Below, in pieces: positions 8,914-19,163 of a stretch of 64,000 nt of DNA. This stretch comes from Polyangiaceae bacterium (lineage in GTDB: Bacteria; Myxococcota_A; Polyangia; Polyangiales; Polyangiaceae), in NCBI GenBank assembly GCA_025936045.1, contig JAICUB010000028.1, positions 27,795-91,794 of the forward strand, read 5' to 3'. A model generated the notes under the pieces. That model made no database searches and was not told the DNA's origin. It worked only from the letters and a program-made list of their open reading frames with translations. Both the position numbers and the translations under genes were made by a program. The first letter of the stretch is position 1; every line of letters starts with the position of its first letter.

Positions 8914-9555
8914 CTATTCGCGGTCGAGCAAGCGCTTTGCGCCGCGCAAATCCTCGACGAAAGCGGCGAAGGCGCGCTCGCGCTCGGCGTCGTCAGCCGA
9001 GCGAAGTATCGAGGACGGATGCACCGTGGCCACGACGATCGGCGCCAGATCGCTCGGCACGGGCCGGCCGCGATCCTGCGTGACGCGAAATGACGGGCCG
9101 AGCACTGCTTGCGCCGCCGTCGCTCCGAGCAACACGAGCGCGCGCGGTCGGATCAGCGCGAGCTCCGCCATCAACCAGGGGCGGCACGCCCGGATCTCGT
9201 TCGCCGCGGGGCGCTTGTGCAGGCGCGCCTTGCCGCGCTCCTGGAACTTGAAGTGCTTCACCGCGTTCGTGACGTAGGCCTCGCTGCGGGGCAGCCCGAT
9301 CTCGGCGAGCGCCCGATCGAACACGCGTCCGGCCGGGCCCACGAACGGCCGCCCCGCGCGATCCTCCTTGTCGCCAGGTTGTTCCCCCACGAAGACGATG
9401 CGCGCGTGTGCCTTGCCCTCGCCGAACACGGTCTGTGTCGCGTGCAGGTAGAGCGAACAGCCTCGGCAGCTCGCCGACGCGGCGCGGAGCGCCGGGAGCT
9501 GCCGCTTTTCGGGAAGAAATGCCTCGGCTCCCGGCTCCTGCTTGCGCGCGGCCAT
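8914..9555 (-). CDS. udgX: UdgX-type uracil-DNA glycosylase
   Basis: About 213 residues. Family 4-like uracil-DNA glycosylase features are visible: GEQPGDKEDRAGRPFVGPAG (residues 58-77, the uracil-pocket motif), YVTNAVKHFKF, and the C-terminal HPSSILR. The KARLH segment at residues 109-113 sits where UdgX proteins have KRRIH. In characterised UdgX that His forms a covalent bond with the excised uracil's abasic site, and here H113 is present. Cysteines at 30, 33 and 124 fit three of the four ligands expected for the family's iron-sulfur cluster. The family acts on uracil in DNA in the cytoplasm. It lies downstream of nothing related; the gap to nuoD is 143 bases. Confidence 0.88.
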   Translation of the reverse strand: MAARKQEPGAEAFLPEKRQLPALRAASASCRGCSLYLHATQTVFGEGKAHARIVFVGEQPGDKEDRAGRPFVGPAGRVFDRALAEIGLPRSEAYVTNAVKHFKFQERGKARLHKRPAANEIRACRPWLMAELALIRPRALVLLGATAAQAVLGPSFRVTQDRGRPVPSDLAPIVVATVHPSSILRSADDAERERAFAAFVEDLRGAKRLLDRE

Positions 9556-9627
9556 CGGCGCCGCCGTAGCAAAACCTTGGCCAGGGGCCGCGCGTTTACG
9601 CGCTTCGACGCGCTGCCCCGGCGTGCC

Positions 9628-10017
9628 TCAAACGGGCGCGCTTCCTACCTCACGCACCTCGATCGGAAGGTAGAGCGGCTTGCCGCCCGGGCCGGGCGCG
9701 AGCGAAGCGCGCGCGGCGATCGCGTACGCCTCCTCGGCGTTCTTCACCTCCACGATCCAAAACCCCGCGAGAAATTCCTTCGCCTCGGCGAACGGACCGT
9801 CCGTCACCTCGGGCTTTCCGTCCGGCTTCGCGCGCACGAGGCGCGCCTCCGCCGGCATCGCGAGGCCCTCCGCACCCACGAGCGCTCCGTCCTTTTTGAG
9901 CTGAACGTTCAAGTTCTTCATGAACTCGACGTGCGCCTTCAGCTCTTCCGGCGCCCATTTCATGACGCTATAGTCCCCAGTCCCGCGCGGTACATTCATC
10001 ATCAACATGAACTTCAT
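9628..10017 (-). CDS. YCII-related (DGPF-domain) protein
   Basis: About 129 residues beginning MKFMLMMNV. It carries the family hallmark TDGPFAEAKEFLAGFWIV and the alternating strand/helix pattern of the small dimeric ferredoxin-like YCII fold. Myxobacteria and actinobacteria often encode such proteins next to ECF sigma factors, but no sigma gene is adjacent here. The biochemical role is unknown for most members. The open frame extends well upstream without a stop, but that part is Arg-rich and antisense-like, so the start at 10017 was chosen. Confidence 0.9.
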   Translation of the reverse strand: MKFMLMMNVPRGTGDYSVMKWAPEELKAHVEFMKNLNVQLKKDGALVGAEGLAMPAEARLVRAKPDGKPEVTDGPFAEAKEFLAGFWIVEVKNAEEAYAIAARASLAPGPGGKPLYLPIEVREVGSAPV

Positions 10018-10038
10018 GACGGCTGACTCCTGACGTTG

Positions 10039-10057
10039 AGCCCCGGATTTCGGGGCT
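10039..10057 (-). terminator. Hairpin between cytochrome-like lipoprotein and YCII genes
   Basis: AGCCCCG and CGGGGCT pair perfectly around a 5-base loop (GATTT). The hairpin lies between two minus-strand genes, 95 bases after the upstream gene's stop and 22 bases before the next start. There is no T-run, so it may be a weak terminator or an mRNA-stabilising or leader hairpin. Confidence 0.45.
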
Positions 10058-10151
10058 TCGAGAGGACGTCGGAGACGATGCGCCGTTCTCGACAGCGCGC
10101 GGGAGATTTTTCGAGCAGCGCCGAGAGGGAGGCGCTTCGGTCGTCGGCTCG

Positions 10152-10715
10152 CTAGCCCTTGGTGTGGCAGTTCGTACAGCCGAAGCCCGCCTTCGTCTCC
10201 GGCGTCCACTCCGGCTCGTTCAAGAGCTTCGCCATTTCGGGCTTGACCTGCTTCAGCATGAACTCGGTCATCTTCGGGTTCTTGGCGGCGAGCTCCTTGA
10301 ACTTCGCCATGTCCTCGGGGAGCTTCGGGAGCTCCGCGTTCGGCATCGCGAAGGACCCGCTGAGCGCGGCGCTGCCGTGGCAGGTCGTGCACTTCATGTC
10401 CGAGTACTTCGGGTCGAAGGCGGTGAAGACCTCCTTCATCTTCGGCATCACCACGTCCTTCATGTATTTGCCACGCGCGGCTTTGTCCATCGCGTCCCAG
10501 TTCAGTGGTCCGCTCGGCGCGGCGGCGGCGCTCGTCGACGGCGCCGCTTCTGAAGCCGGAGCGGCCGACGGAGCGGTTGCGGCGGGCGCTTCAGGGGGCG
10601 GTGCTTGCTTGCTCGCGCAGGACAGCGCGCCGAGCACGAGCCAGGGCGCGACCAAGAGCGCCGGACGGGCGAGGGAACGAAGGGGCCGTTGAGTGGACGA
10701 AGAGGGCAAATGCAT
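10152..10715 (-). CDS. Two-heme c-type cytochrome-like lipoprotein
   Basis: About 187 residues from ATG 10715. The signal peptide ends in lipobox LGALSC, followed by a Pro/Ala/Ser-rich spacer of about 45 residues. Two CxxCH heme c attachment motifs are present, CTTCH in the middle and CTNCH five residues before the end. Met-rich helices between them (KYMKDVVMPKMKEV, PKMTEFMLKQVKPEM) could supply axial ligands. It is probably a periplasmic-facing electron carrier. No partner oxidoreductase is adjacent. The 230 bases upstream of it, up to the divergent signalling gene, hold no further gene. Confidence 0.85.
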   Translation of the reverse strand: MHLPSSSTQRPLRSLARPALLVAPWLVLGALSCASKQAPPPEAPAATAPSAAPASEAAPSTSAAAAPSGPLNWDAMDKAARGKYMKDVVMPKMKEVFTAFDPKYSDMKCTTCHGSAALSGSFAMPNAELPKLPEDMAKFKELAAKNPKMTEFMLKQVKPEMAKLLNEPEWTPETKAGFGCTNCHTKG

Positions 10716-10948
10716 TACGGGGCATGTGTAGAGCCTTCGTCCGCGAGACGGCAAGCCCGGAGCACCAGGCGCGCACAAAATAGCCCCGCGGCGTCGCGAT
10801 TTGCCACGGGCGCCGGCGCCAGATGGCGCTTTATTTCGACGGGGTCCGGCCCAGGAAATGCCGAAATCGACGCGATCTTCGGCCGGTACGAGCGTTGCTA
10901 CGAGAGCACGGCGGCTCAGCAGCCTCGGAAAGGACCTGAATAGCGCCA

Positions 10949-13900
10949 GTGAAAGACACCGACCTCGACAACGGAAAGGAACGCACGCGCCCCCCTGGAG
11001 TTGGATTTCGGATCGTCGGCATCGGAGCGTCCGCGGGGGGGCTCGAGTCCCTCGAGCAGTTCTTCGGCGCGATGCCCGCCGATTCCGGCATGGCGTTCGT
11101 GGTCGTTCAGCACCTGTCGCCCGACTTCAAGACGCTGATGGCCGAGCTCCTCGCCCGCTACTCGGACATGGCGATCTCGCTCGCTGTCGACGGCGAGCGC
11201 GTAGAGCCGAACCACGTGTACCTCCTTCCGCCCGGTAAGGAGCTCGAGATCAAGGGCGGTAGGCTCGTGCTTTCCGTCAAGGAGCCGCGTGCGCTCCCGC
11301 AGCCCATCGACGTCTTCTTTCGCTCGCTCGCGGCGGACGCGGGGTCTCGCGCGGTCGCCGTGGTGCTTTCGGGGAGCGGCAGTGACGGCTCCCACGGCAT
11401 CACCGCGGTCAAGGGCGCCGGCGGCAGCGTGCTCGCCGAGAGCCCCGCGACGGCGCATTTCGACGGCATGCCGACGAGCGCGGCGGCGACGGGCGTCGTC
11501 GATTTCATCGGAGCGCCACACGAGCTCGCGGCCCATCTTTCCGGCGCCCCGATCGCGCCGCGCCCTCCCGTCGACGAAAGCGGCGCGCGCGAGCTCGAGC
11601 CGGACGAGCCGCTCGCACAGGTCCTGAGCTTGCTCGATCAGCAGCTCGGTATCGACTTCTCCAAATACAAGCTGACGACCGTGGGCCGCCGGCTCGAACG
11701 GCGCGTGGGGCTCAAGGGCCTGCCCGACATGACGGCGTACCTCGACGAGCTGCGAGCGAACCCGGTCGAGCTCGGCGCGCTTTATCAGGACCTACTGATT
11801 GGCGTCACGCGTTTCTTCCGCGATCCGGAGGCGTTCGCGATCATCGAGCAGACGGTCATTCCCGAGATCCTGTCGAAGGTGCCGGCCTCGGAGCAAATCC
11901 GGGTTTGGGTCGCGGGCTGCGCGACGGGCGAAGAGGCGTACTCGCTCGCGCTGCTCTTCCACGAGCAAATGACGAAGAGCGGCCGCGCCGTGAACTTGAA
12001 GGTGCTCGCGACGGACATGCACCGGATGTCGCTCGACGCGGCCGCCACCGGCATGTATTCGCGCGAGCAGCTGGCGCACGTCGACCCCGATCGGCGCGCC
12101 CGCTACTTCGTGGAGACGAGCGGGGGGTATCAGGTTTCGCCCGAGCTGCGGCAGCTCGTGGTGTTCGCGCCGCACAACGTGATGAAGGACGCGCCCTTCA
12201 CGCGCATGCACCTCATCACCTGCCGCAATCTCCTGATTTATCTACAACCGGACGTGCAGCGCAGCGTGCTCTCGCTGTTCCACTTCGGGCTCGCTTCGGG
12301 CGGCATCATGGTGCTCGGCGCGAGCGAGTCCGCGGGCGCGCTCAGCCAAGAATTCACGACGCTGAACGAGCGCTGGAAGGTGTTCCGCAAGCGCCGCGAC
12401 ATCCGGCTCGTCGAGCCGTTGAACCTCCAGACCCGGCGCGTTAAGCCCGTCGATCGCTCGGCGCCGCTCGACGGCGGCCGTGCTCATCGCGTCGATCCGC
12501 TGTTGCTCCAGAGCTACGATCGCCTGCTCGATCGCTTCATGCCGCCCGCCTTTCTGGTCGACGAGACGGCGCGGCTGCTCGACAGCTTTTCGGGCGCCGA
12601 GCGCTTCTTGCGGCAGAAAGGCCGCCGCCCCACCGGCAACCTGCTCGACATGCTCGAGGGGGACTTGAAGACGGTCGTCGCGGGCACGCTCGCCCGTATC
12701 GTGCGGGAGCGTGTGCCGCTCACCTGTCCGAGCGTCGTCGTGGACGACGCCGGCAAGCCGCGCGAGTTCCGCGTGACGATGGAGCTCATCGCGCAGCAGC
12801 GCTCCGACCAGAGCCACGTGCTCATCGCGCTCGAGTCGCCGGCTTCGACGAGCGCGGCGTCGGGCCTGACCACGGCGCCCGCAGCGAACGGCGCGCCCCG
12901 CCAGGGCGCCCAAACCGACGCGCGCGACGACGCGCAGGTGAGCGTCGCGCAGGCGTCGACGGCGCGCATGGAGTCGCTCGAAGGCGACCTCTCGTACGCG
13001 CGTGAAATCTTGCAGTCCACCGTGGAGGAGCTCGAAACCAGCAATGAAGAGCTCCAGGCGACGAACGAGGAGCTCGTCGCGTCGAACGAAGAGCTGCAGA
13101 GCACGAACGAGGAGCTCCACTCGGTGAACGAGGAGCTCTACACGGTCAACGCCGAGTACCAGACCAAGATCGAGGAGCTCCAGCAGCTCAACGCCGACGT
13201 GGCGCACCTACTCGAGGGGACCGAGGTCGGTACCATCTTCCTCGATCGCGATCTCCGGATCCGCCGCTTCACGGAGCGTATCGGCCGCGTCTTTCGCGTC
13301 CACCCACGCGACATCGGCCGCGAGATCCGCGATTTTTCGCACACGCTACAACGTCCCGCGCTGCTCTCCGACATCGAGCGCGCACTCAAGGAAGGCGTCA
13401 CCACCGAAGACGAGGTGCGCGACGCCGAGGGCACGCCGCATTTCTTGCGTATCCTGCCGTACCGCACGGGCGGACGCCCTGCGAACGGCGAGAGCGACCC
13501 CGCGCGGCCCATCACGGGCGTCGTCCTCACCATGACGGACATCTCCGCGCTCAAGGCTGCCCAGGGCGAGATCGCGAAGCGGCAGGATCAAATCCAGCAG
13601 TTGCTCGAGTCGACGGCGGAGGCCATCTACGGCGTCGATACCGGAGGCGCCTGCACCTTCTGCAACCCCGCCTGCGTGCGCCTGCTCGGCTATCGCAGCC
13701 AGAACGACCTCATCGGCCGCGACATGCACGAGCTCGTGCATCGACCCGGCACCGGGGCGCACTCGGTTCACGACTGCGGGCTTGCGACCGCTTTCAACGG
13801 CGGTGGTCCCGCGCATTCGAGCGAAGAGGTCTTTTTTCGCGCCGACGGCACGAGCTTTCCGGCCGAGTATTGGAGCCATCCCGTCGAGCGCGACGGCAAG

Positions 13901-15121
13901 CTCTCCGGGGCGGTGGTGACATTCCTCGACATCACGGAGCGCCGGCACGCCGAGGACGAAGTGCGCGGCGCAGCGCGGCGGCGCGAGCGCTTTCTCGCGT
14001 TGCTCTCGCACGAGCTCCGCAATCCGCTGGCCGCCGTGCTGAACGCCGTGCGGCTCGTGAGCGACGGCGGCGGCGCAGCGGAAATTCAGCAAAAAGCGCG
14101 CAGCATCATCGAGCGGCAGGGTCACCACATGGCTCGCCTGCTCGACGATCTGCTCGACGTTTCGCGCATCACGAGCGGCAAGTTCGAGCTCAGGAAAGAA
14201 CAGGTGAGCATCGACGACTCGGTGAAAGCCGCGATCGAGGCGCTCGAGCCGCTCATCCGCGAGAACGGCCTCACCCTCGTCACGTCGCTGCCGGAAACGC
14301 CGCTCAGCGTCGACGGCGACGGCGCCCGCCTGCAGCAAGTCGCCGCGAATCTCTTGTCGAACGCCGCGCGCCACTCGCCGGCCGGCTCGCGCATCGAGCT
14401 CACGCTCCGCCGTGAAGCCGATCGGGCGGTCCTCGTGGTGCGCGATCACGGCACCGGTATCGAGGCCGGCCTGCTGCCGAAAATCTTCGAGCTCTTCGTG
14501 CAATCCGAGCAGGCGTCGCGCCAGTCGAACGGGGGCCTCGGCATCGGGCTCGCGCTCGTGCGCCGCATCGTCGATCTGCATTCCGGCACCGTCCAGGCGA
14601 AGAGCGACGGCCTCGGCAAGGGCAGCGAATTTCGCGTCGAAATTCCGATTTCGACCGCGCGGCCCGGGGAGGCGAGCCGTCCGCCCTTGGGTACGGGGGA
14701 AGCGTGCCGCATCGTTCTCGTGGAGGATCAAGAGGATGCGCGCGAGATGATGCGCGCCTTGCTCGAGCTGCGCGGCCACGTCGTCATCGACGTGGGGGAC
14801 GCGCGCGGCGCGATCGAAACGATCCGGCGCGAGCGCCCCGATGCGGCCGTGGTCGACATTGGCTTGCCCGAGATCAGCGGCTACGACGTGGCGCGAGCCG
14901 TGCGCAACAGCGTGGGCTGCGATCAGATGCTGCTCATCGCCCTCACGGGCTACGGTTCACAGTCGGACGTGCGCGCCGCCGAGGAAGCCGGCTTCGACGC
15001 GCACCTCACCAAGCCCGCGGAGCCCGAACGACTCTTCCGCCTGCTCGCCAATCGTGCCGCCGCCACGGCGACACGCCGCCGCTCCGGCGCGTGGTCGGAG
15101 GTGGAAAGCCGCGACAACTGA
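10949..15121 (+). CDS. CheB-CheR-PAS hybrid histidine kinase with receiver
   Basis: A single 1390-residue protein with these domains in order: CheB methylesterase (about 20-205, with catalytic S28 in GASAGG, H55 in VVQHL and D146 in SGSGSDG); CheR methyltransferase (about 230-490, including [16 protein letters not shown] and [10 protein letters not shown]); a long coiled coil (about 665-760, [16 protein letters not shown] heptads); two PAS regions; HisKA with H1021 in [10 protein letters not shown]; HATPase_c; and a C-terminal receiver with D1303 in VVDIGLPE. The CheB-CheR-PAS fusion is a known architecture thought to couple methylation-type control to phosphorelay. The start is GTG 10949. 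It converges on a second hybrid kinase gene 18 bases downstream, so the two may share a sensory circuit. Confidence 0.95.
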   Translation: MKDTDLDNGKERTRPPGVGFRIVGIGASAGGLESLEQFFGAMPADSGMAFVVVQHLSPDFKTLMAELLARYSDMAISLAVDGERVEPNHVYLLPPGKELEIKGGRLVLSVKEPRALPQPIDVFFRSLAADAGSRAVAVVLSGSGSDGSHGITAVKGAGGSVLAESPATAHFDGMPTSAAATGVVDFIGAPHELAAHLSGAPIAPRPPVDESGARELEPDEPLAQVLSLLDQQLGIDFSKYKLTTVGRRLERRVGLKGLPDMTAYLDELRANPVELGALYQDLLIGVTRFFRDPEAFAIIEQTVIPEILSKVPASEQIRVWVAGCATGEEAYSLALLFHEQMTKSGRAVNLKVLATDMHRMSLDAAATGMYSREQLAHVDPDRRARYFVETSGGYQVSPELRQLVVFAPHNVMKDAPFTRMHLITCRNLLIYLQPDVQRSVLSLFHFGLASGGIMVLGASESAGALSQEFTTLNERWKVFRKRRDIRLVEPLNLQTRRVKPVDRSAPLDGGRAHRVDPLLLQSYDRLLDRFMPPAFLVDETARLLDSFSGAERFLRQKGRRPTGNLLDMLEGDLKTVVAGTLARIVRERVPLTCPSVVVDDAGKPREFRVTMELIAQQRSDQSHVLIALESPASTSAASGLTTAPAANGAPRQGAQTDARDDAQVSVAQASTARMESLEGDLSYAREILQSTVEELETSNEELQATNEELVASNEELQSTNEELHSVNEELYTVNAEYQTKIEELQQLNADVAHLLEGTEVGTIFLDRDLRIRRFTERIGRVFRVHPRDIGREIRDFSHTLQRPALLSDIERALKEGVTTEDEVRDAEGTPHFLRILPYRTGGRPANGESDPARPITGVVLTMTDISALKAAQGEIAKRQDQIQQLLESTAEAIYGVDTGGACTFCNPACVRLLGYRSQNDLIGRDMHELVHRPGTGAHSVHDCGLATAFNGGGPAHSSEEVFFRADGTSFPAEYWSHPVERDGKLSGAVVTFLDITERRHAEDEVRGAARRRERFLALLSHELRNPLAAVLNAVRLVSDGGGAAEIQQKARSIIERQGHHMARLLDDLLDVSRITSGKFELRKEQVSIDDSVKAAIEALEPLIRENGLTLVTSLPETPLSVDGDGARLQQVAANLLSNAARHSPAGSRIELTLRREADRAVLVVRDHGTGIEAGLLPKIFELFVQSEQASRQSNGGLGIGLALVRRIVDLHSGTVQAKSDGLGKGSEFRVEIPISTARPGEASRPPLGTGEACRIVLVEDQEDAREMMRALLELRGHVVIDVGDARGAIETIRRERPDAAVVDIGLPEISGYDVARAVRNSVGCDQMLLIALTGYGSQSDVRAAEEAGFDAHLTKPAEPERLFRLLANRAAATATRRRSGAWSEVESRDN

Positions 15122-15139
15122 GGTCGTGCGGGCGCGGCC

Positions 15140-16723
15140 CTAGGACGGCCACTCCACGCGGCCCCCGCGGACCACCCGATCGTCGAGCGCGACGATGAGG
15201 TCGCGCACGCTGACCGGCTTCACGAAGTGGCAGTCGAAGCCGGCGTCGGCCGCGCGCTTGCGATCCTGCAGGCCGCCGTAGCCCGTCGCCGCGATGAGCG
15301 TCGGCGTCGTGCCGTGTTCGCTGCGCAGGGCTCGCGCGAGCTCGTAGCCGTCGAGACCCGGCAGGCCCACGTCGAGGACGGCGGCGTGGGGTCCGAAGCT
15401 GCGCCACGCCTCGAGCGCGGCGCGCGCATCGAAAGCGACCGCGGTTCGAAACCCCGCGTCTTCGAGCGCTTCGGACAAGAGCTCCGCGATGTCCGTGTTG
15501 TCGTCGACGACGAGGACGCGCACGGCGTTCCGCGTGCTGGTGCTCTGGGGCAACGCGCTCGACGGCTGCGGCTCCGCGCGTAGCGCCCTCGGTAGCTCGA
15601 CCCGGAACGCGGAGCCGTGCCCGGGACCGTCGCTCGTCACGCTGATGTTACCCCCGTGGCGAGCCACGAGATCGCGGACGATGGCGAGTCCGAGCCCGAG
15701 CCCGCCCCGCCTCCGATCCTCACCTTCCACCTGCACGAACGGCTCGAAAATTCGGCCGATGGCCGGACGCGCGATACCGCGGCCGTTGTCCTTCACCGTT
15801 ACGGCGACGCGCTCCGGTGCGAGCTCCACGAGCACCTGGATCCTCCCGCCGGCCGCCGTGAATTTGGCGGAGTTGTTGAGCAGGTTGCCGAAAATCTGGA
15901 CGAGACGGACCGGATCGCCCTCGAGCCAGCTATCTTCCGCGCTGCCCACCTCGAGGGTGTGACCGAAGCGGGTGACGGCAGGCATCACGAGGTCGGCCGC
16001 TCGCTCGAGCACGGACGCGAGCGATACCGACTCCTTCTTGAGATCCATCTGCCCCCGGGTGACGCGCGAGATGTCGAGCAAGTCGTCGACCAAGCGGGCA
16101 AGATGGCGGGTATTTCGCTCGATGACCTGGCGCTCACGTTCCGCTTCGGGGTGCCTCGCGAGGAGCTCGACGGCCGTGAGGATGGGAGCGAGCGGGTTTC
16201 GGAGCTCGTGGCCGAGCACTGCGAGAAAGTCGTCTTTGCGGTGCGCAGCTTCGAGCACGATCGCCGTCTCGAGCGTGCTCCCCACCAGATTCGCCGCGTT
16301 CCGCACGAGCACGCGGTCGGTATCCGGATCGAGGGGCGTGCCGCGCGCGGCGACCAAGAGCCCACGCTCCTTGCCGACGGGGACCTCGGCGTCGAAGTAA
16401 TGAAGCGTGCCGCCCGCAACGGCGAGCGTCGGCTCGCCGCGGGCCGCCGCCAGGGCCGCGTTCAGCGCGACGAGGTCCTCGGTCGAGAGCGGCCGTCCCC
16501 GCAGCACGCCGCGCTCCTCGCGCGGCGAGCCGGGCAACGCGAGAAAAATCAGCTCGGCACCGAGCGCCGTCGGCAGCGCGTCCAGCACGATCTCGAGCGC
16601 CTCGGCGGGCGAACGGCCGATGCACATCGACGGCAGCGCGTTCAGCGCGGCCAGGTCCCGGATGCAGTGGTGGAGCCGATTCTCTGCAGCGTTGCTCGGC
16701 GGGATCGAGCTCATTTGCGTCAA
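15140..16723 (-). CDS. GAF-containing hybrid histidine kinase with receiver
   Basis: About 527 residues with an N-terminal GAF-like region (about 20-160), HisKA with the phosphoacceptor in VLGHELRNPL, HATPase_c (NNSAKF, DNGRGI, GGLGLGLAIV) and a C-terminal receiver (VLVVDDNTD, phosphoacceptor in AVLDVGLPG, KPV lysine). It is soluble, with no membrane segment. The start is uncertain: TTG 16723 gives a TTGA overlap with the stop of the MEDS gene, and an ATG lies three codons later at 16714. Either way the two genes are tightly coupled, so this kinase and the MEDS protein are likely one signalling unit. Confidence 0.93.
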   Translation of the reverse strand: MTQMSSIPPSNAAENRLHHCIRDLAALNALPSMCIGRSPAEALEIVLDALPTALGAELIFLALPGSPREERGVLRGRPLSTEDLVALNAALAAARGEPTLAVAGGTLHYFDAEVPVGKERGLLVAARGTPLDPDTDRVLVRNAANLVGSTLETAIVLEAAHRKDDFLAVLGHELRNPLAPILTAVELLARHPEAERERQVIERNTRHLARLVDDLLDISRVTRGQMDLKKESVSLASVLERAADLVMPAVTRFGHTLEVGSAEDSWLEGDPVRLVQIFGNLLNNSAKFTAAGGRIQVLVELAPERVAVTVKDNGRGIARPAIGRIFEPFVQVEGEDRRRGGLGLGLAIVRDLVARHGGNISVTSDGPGHGSAFRVELPRALRAEPQPSSALPQSTSTRNAVRVLVVDDNTDIAELLSEALEDAGFRTAVAFDARAALEAWRSFGPHAAVLDVGLPGLDGYELARALRSEHGTTPTLIAATGYGGLQDRKRAADAGFDCHFVKPVSVRDLIVALDDRVVRGGRVEWPS

Positions 16724-17319
16724 CTCGGACGTTGACGCTGTCGCAGGTCGCGCAACATCTCTTCCGGTGGAGTGTAAAACGGATTTTCCTGCAGGACGTC
16801 GTTGATGATCGTGAGCGGATGCGCGCGCAGCAGATCCATCATCATGGAGCCGCTGAGCCGCCGGACGTCGTAGACGCAGATGGTCGGCGTCTTGCCGCGA
16901 TTCAAAACCTCGTTCACGCTGGCTTCGTACGCGACGAGCTGCTCGATACCCGGCGGCGAAGAAAACACCCAGCCCATTTGCCCGACGAGGCGCATCGGGG
17001 GCCTGCCGCTCTTCGCGTGCTCGCGAATCAGGACGTCGAGCGCGACCATCATCCGGTCCTGATCGAAGGAGCCGCCTTTCAGGTGGGCTTCGTTCCAGCT
17101 GGTCACGTCGAGCAAATCCGCCGACGGAGCGTGGGTGGCGAGGCGCGCCTCGTGTTCGGCTCGCTTTTCGGGATCGACGATGTAGACGGCTTTCTCACCG
17201 CGGCCCATGCCCTCGGCGAGAAACGGGTCGATGAGCTCTCGCTCTTCGGTTGCGCCGTTCACGAAGGCGCATGCGTGGAAGTGTTGGCCGAACGCGGAGC
17301 TCGAGATCGTCATCCTCAA
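16720..17319 (-). CDS. MEDS-domain sensory protein
   Basis: About 199 residues covering one MEDS domain, a KaiC/RecA-like sensory fold named from DcmR of methylotrophs and methanogens. Typical elements are HACAFVNGATEERELIDPFL at the N-terminus, GEKAVYIVDP, a Walker-like position without a clear P-loop, RLVGQMGW, and ICVYDVRRLSG near the end. MEDS proteins usually pair with histidine kinases or sigma-factor regulators and are thought to bind small ligands. The stop overlaps the start of the following hybrid kinase gene by four bases, which suggests translational coupling and a shared function. Confidence 0.85.
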   Translation of the reverse strand: MRMTISSSAFGQHFHACAFVNGATEERELIDPFLAEGMGRGEKAVYIVDPEKRAEHEARLATHAPSADLLDVTSWNEAHLKGGSFDQDRMMVALDVLIREHAKSGRPPMRLVGQMGWVFSSPPGIEQLVAYEASVNEVLNRGKTPTICVYDVRRLSGSMMMDLLRAHPLTIINDVLQENPFYTPPEEMLRDLRQRQRPS

Positions 17320-17462
17320 GCTTTATCATCTCGTCGCCTCGCGGCCGCGCTCGAACCCGGTAAATTTCCACGAAAACCGCGGCGAATCACCCCGGGAAAA
17401 ATGCAACGAAGTCCCGTTCCGTACATAACTCATGCACGCTGCGAATCGTCGCATGAGGGGTT

Positions 17463-19103
17463 CTAAGCAGCACCGAAGCGGATTTCGCGCGCGGCGAGGC
17501 TTGCTTGCGTCTCTCCCGGAGCGGGCTCGAATCCGGCGGCGAAGCGCTCGGCGAGGGCGCTGATCGTCAGACTCGGGTTCACGCCGAGGTTTCCCGGAAT
17601 CACGCTGCCGTCACACACGTAAAGTCCCGGGTGCCCGAAAACTTCGTGCCGTGCGTCGATGACGCCCGTCTCGGCCGAGGGCGCGATGGCGCAGCCTCCC
17701 AGAATGTGCGCGGTCGCGGGCGTTCGCAGCAGCACCTCCGAAATCACGTTTTGCGGCTCGCCGTGCAGCTCCTCGGCGAGGTGCTCGGCGGCCTCCTGCG
17801 CCACGGGCATGTAACTCGGGATCGGTTTGTCCGTGGGCCGACCCTCGAGCCGCCGCGCGCCCGTGAGGAGCGACCGCCCGAGACGCAACCGCAAATGCTG
17901 ATCGAGCGTCTGCATCACGAGCAAAATGATGGTGCTGCGTGCCCAGTCGGCCACCGTCCAGAGCCGCAGCATGCGCGGCAGGCGCCGCAGCACTCGCAGT
18001 AAGAGCTTGAGCGGCCGCGTGAACGCGTTGCCGTCCGGCGTGAGCGGCACGCCGAGCAGCCGCATCGCGCCGGAGCCGCTCGAGTAACGCACGCTTTCGA
18101 TCTTGGTCAGCGAGTTCGGATGAAAGGCCGCGCCGATCGCGATCCCGCGCGAGAGGTCGCGGTGCGCTTCGAAGCTCGTCGCGCCGAGCAGGCTCTCACC
18201 GTTCGTGCGCACGAATTCGCCGAGTCGCGGCGAGAGCCGCGGCAGCGTACCGAACTCATCGCGATTTTTGAGCAGGAGCTCGATGCTGCCGAGCACGCCG
18301 GCCGCCACGATCACGCGCTTGGCCCGGAAGGTCCGGCCTCGTCGCGAAAACCACGCCGTGGTCTCTTGCGTCTCCACCTCGTAGCCGTCGCCGGTCGGCA
18401 CGATCCGCAGCGCACGTCGCTCGGGAAACACGCGGGCGCCGAAGCGCTCGGCGAAGTAGAGGTAGTTGCGATCGAGCGTGTTCTTCGCGCCGAAGCGACA
18501 GCCGACCATGCAGCCGCCGCAGAGGACGCAGCCGGTGCGCTCGGGACCGGCGCCGCCGAAGAACGGATCCGGCACGGTGACGCCCGGCGACCCGAAATAG
18601 ACGCCGACCTCGGTCGCGTGGAACGTGCTCTCGGCGCCCATGCGCGCGCTCACGCGCCGGAGCGTCCGTTCACCCTCTTCGAGCGCGGGGTTGCGTGTGA
18701 CGCCCAGCATGCGGCGCGCCGTCTCGTAGTGCGGCTCGAGCTCTCGCCGCCAATCGACGCTTTTGCCCCACGACGGATGCGCGAATACGTCGTCGCTCGG
18801 GCGCATCAGCGTGTTCGCGTAAACCAGGCTGCCGCCGCCGACGCCCGCGCCGTGCAGGACCATGACGCCCTTCAGCAACGTGATGTTCTGGATGCCGAAA
18901 CAGCGGAGCTTGGGCGCCCACAGGTATTTGAAGGCGTCCCAATTGCTCTTCGGGAAATCAGCGGCGCGCCAGCGTTTGCCCGCCTCGAGCACCGCGACGC
19001 GGTAGCCCTTCTGCGCGAGACGCATCGCCGAAATGCTGCCGCCGAAGCCGCTGCCGATGACGACGAAATCGAACGTCTCGGGCGCCGCGCCGGCGGTGGA
19101 CAT
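17463..19103 (-). CDS. GMC-family FAD oxidoreductase (cholesterol-oxidase-like)
   Basis: About 546 residues. The N-terminus has the FAD dinucleotide motif VIGSGFGGSISAMRLA and the conserved HGAGVGGGSLVYAN loop. The C-terminus has the GMC hallmark VCDGSVIPGNLGVNPSLTI, preceded by the active-site region HILGGCAI. A cluster CVLCGGCMVGC around residue 185 is typical of the cholesterol oxidase/dehydrogenase-like branch. The enzyme should oxidise an alcohol, perhaps a sterol or other lipid, to a ketone using FAD. No signal peptide is visible. No steroid-degradation genes are adjacent, so the substrate is unknown. Confidence 0.9.
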   Translation of the reverse strand: MSTAGAAPETFDFVVIGSGFGGSISAMRLAQKGYRVAVLEAGKRWRAADFPKSNWDAFKYLWAPKLRCFGIQNITLLKGVMVLHGAGVGGGSLVYANTLMRPSDDVFAHPSWGKSVDWRRELEPHYETARRMLGVTRNPALEEGERTLRRVSARMGAESTFHATEVGVYFGSPGVTVPDPFFGGAGPERTGCVLCGGCMVGCRFGAKNTLDRNYLYFAERFGARVFPERRALRIVPTGDGYEVETQETTAWFSRRGRTFRAKRVIVAAGVLGSIELLLKNRDEFGTLPRLSPRLGEFVRTNGESLLGATSFEAHRDLSRGIAIGAAFHPNSLTKIESVRYSSGSGAMRLLGVPLTPDGNAFTRPLKLLLRVLRRLPRMLRLWTVADWARSTIILLVMQTLDQHLRLRLGRSLLTGARRLEGRPTDKPIPSYMPVAQEAAEHLAEELHGEPQNVISEVLLRTPATAHILGGCAIAPSAETGVIDARHEVFGHPGLYVCDGSVIPGNLGVNPSLTISALAERFAAGFEPAPGETQASLAAREIRFGAA

Positions 19104-19163
19104 CGCTCGTAGTCTACCGCGCGCTGTTCTCGGGCGCGCCGCACGGTGGTAGGCGAGGGTAGG

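Noticed and set aside
10018..10392. Upstream extension of the YCII gene
   Set aside because: Residues are Arg-rich and overlap the cytochrome-like gene in another frame; the family start is MKFML at 10017.
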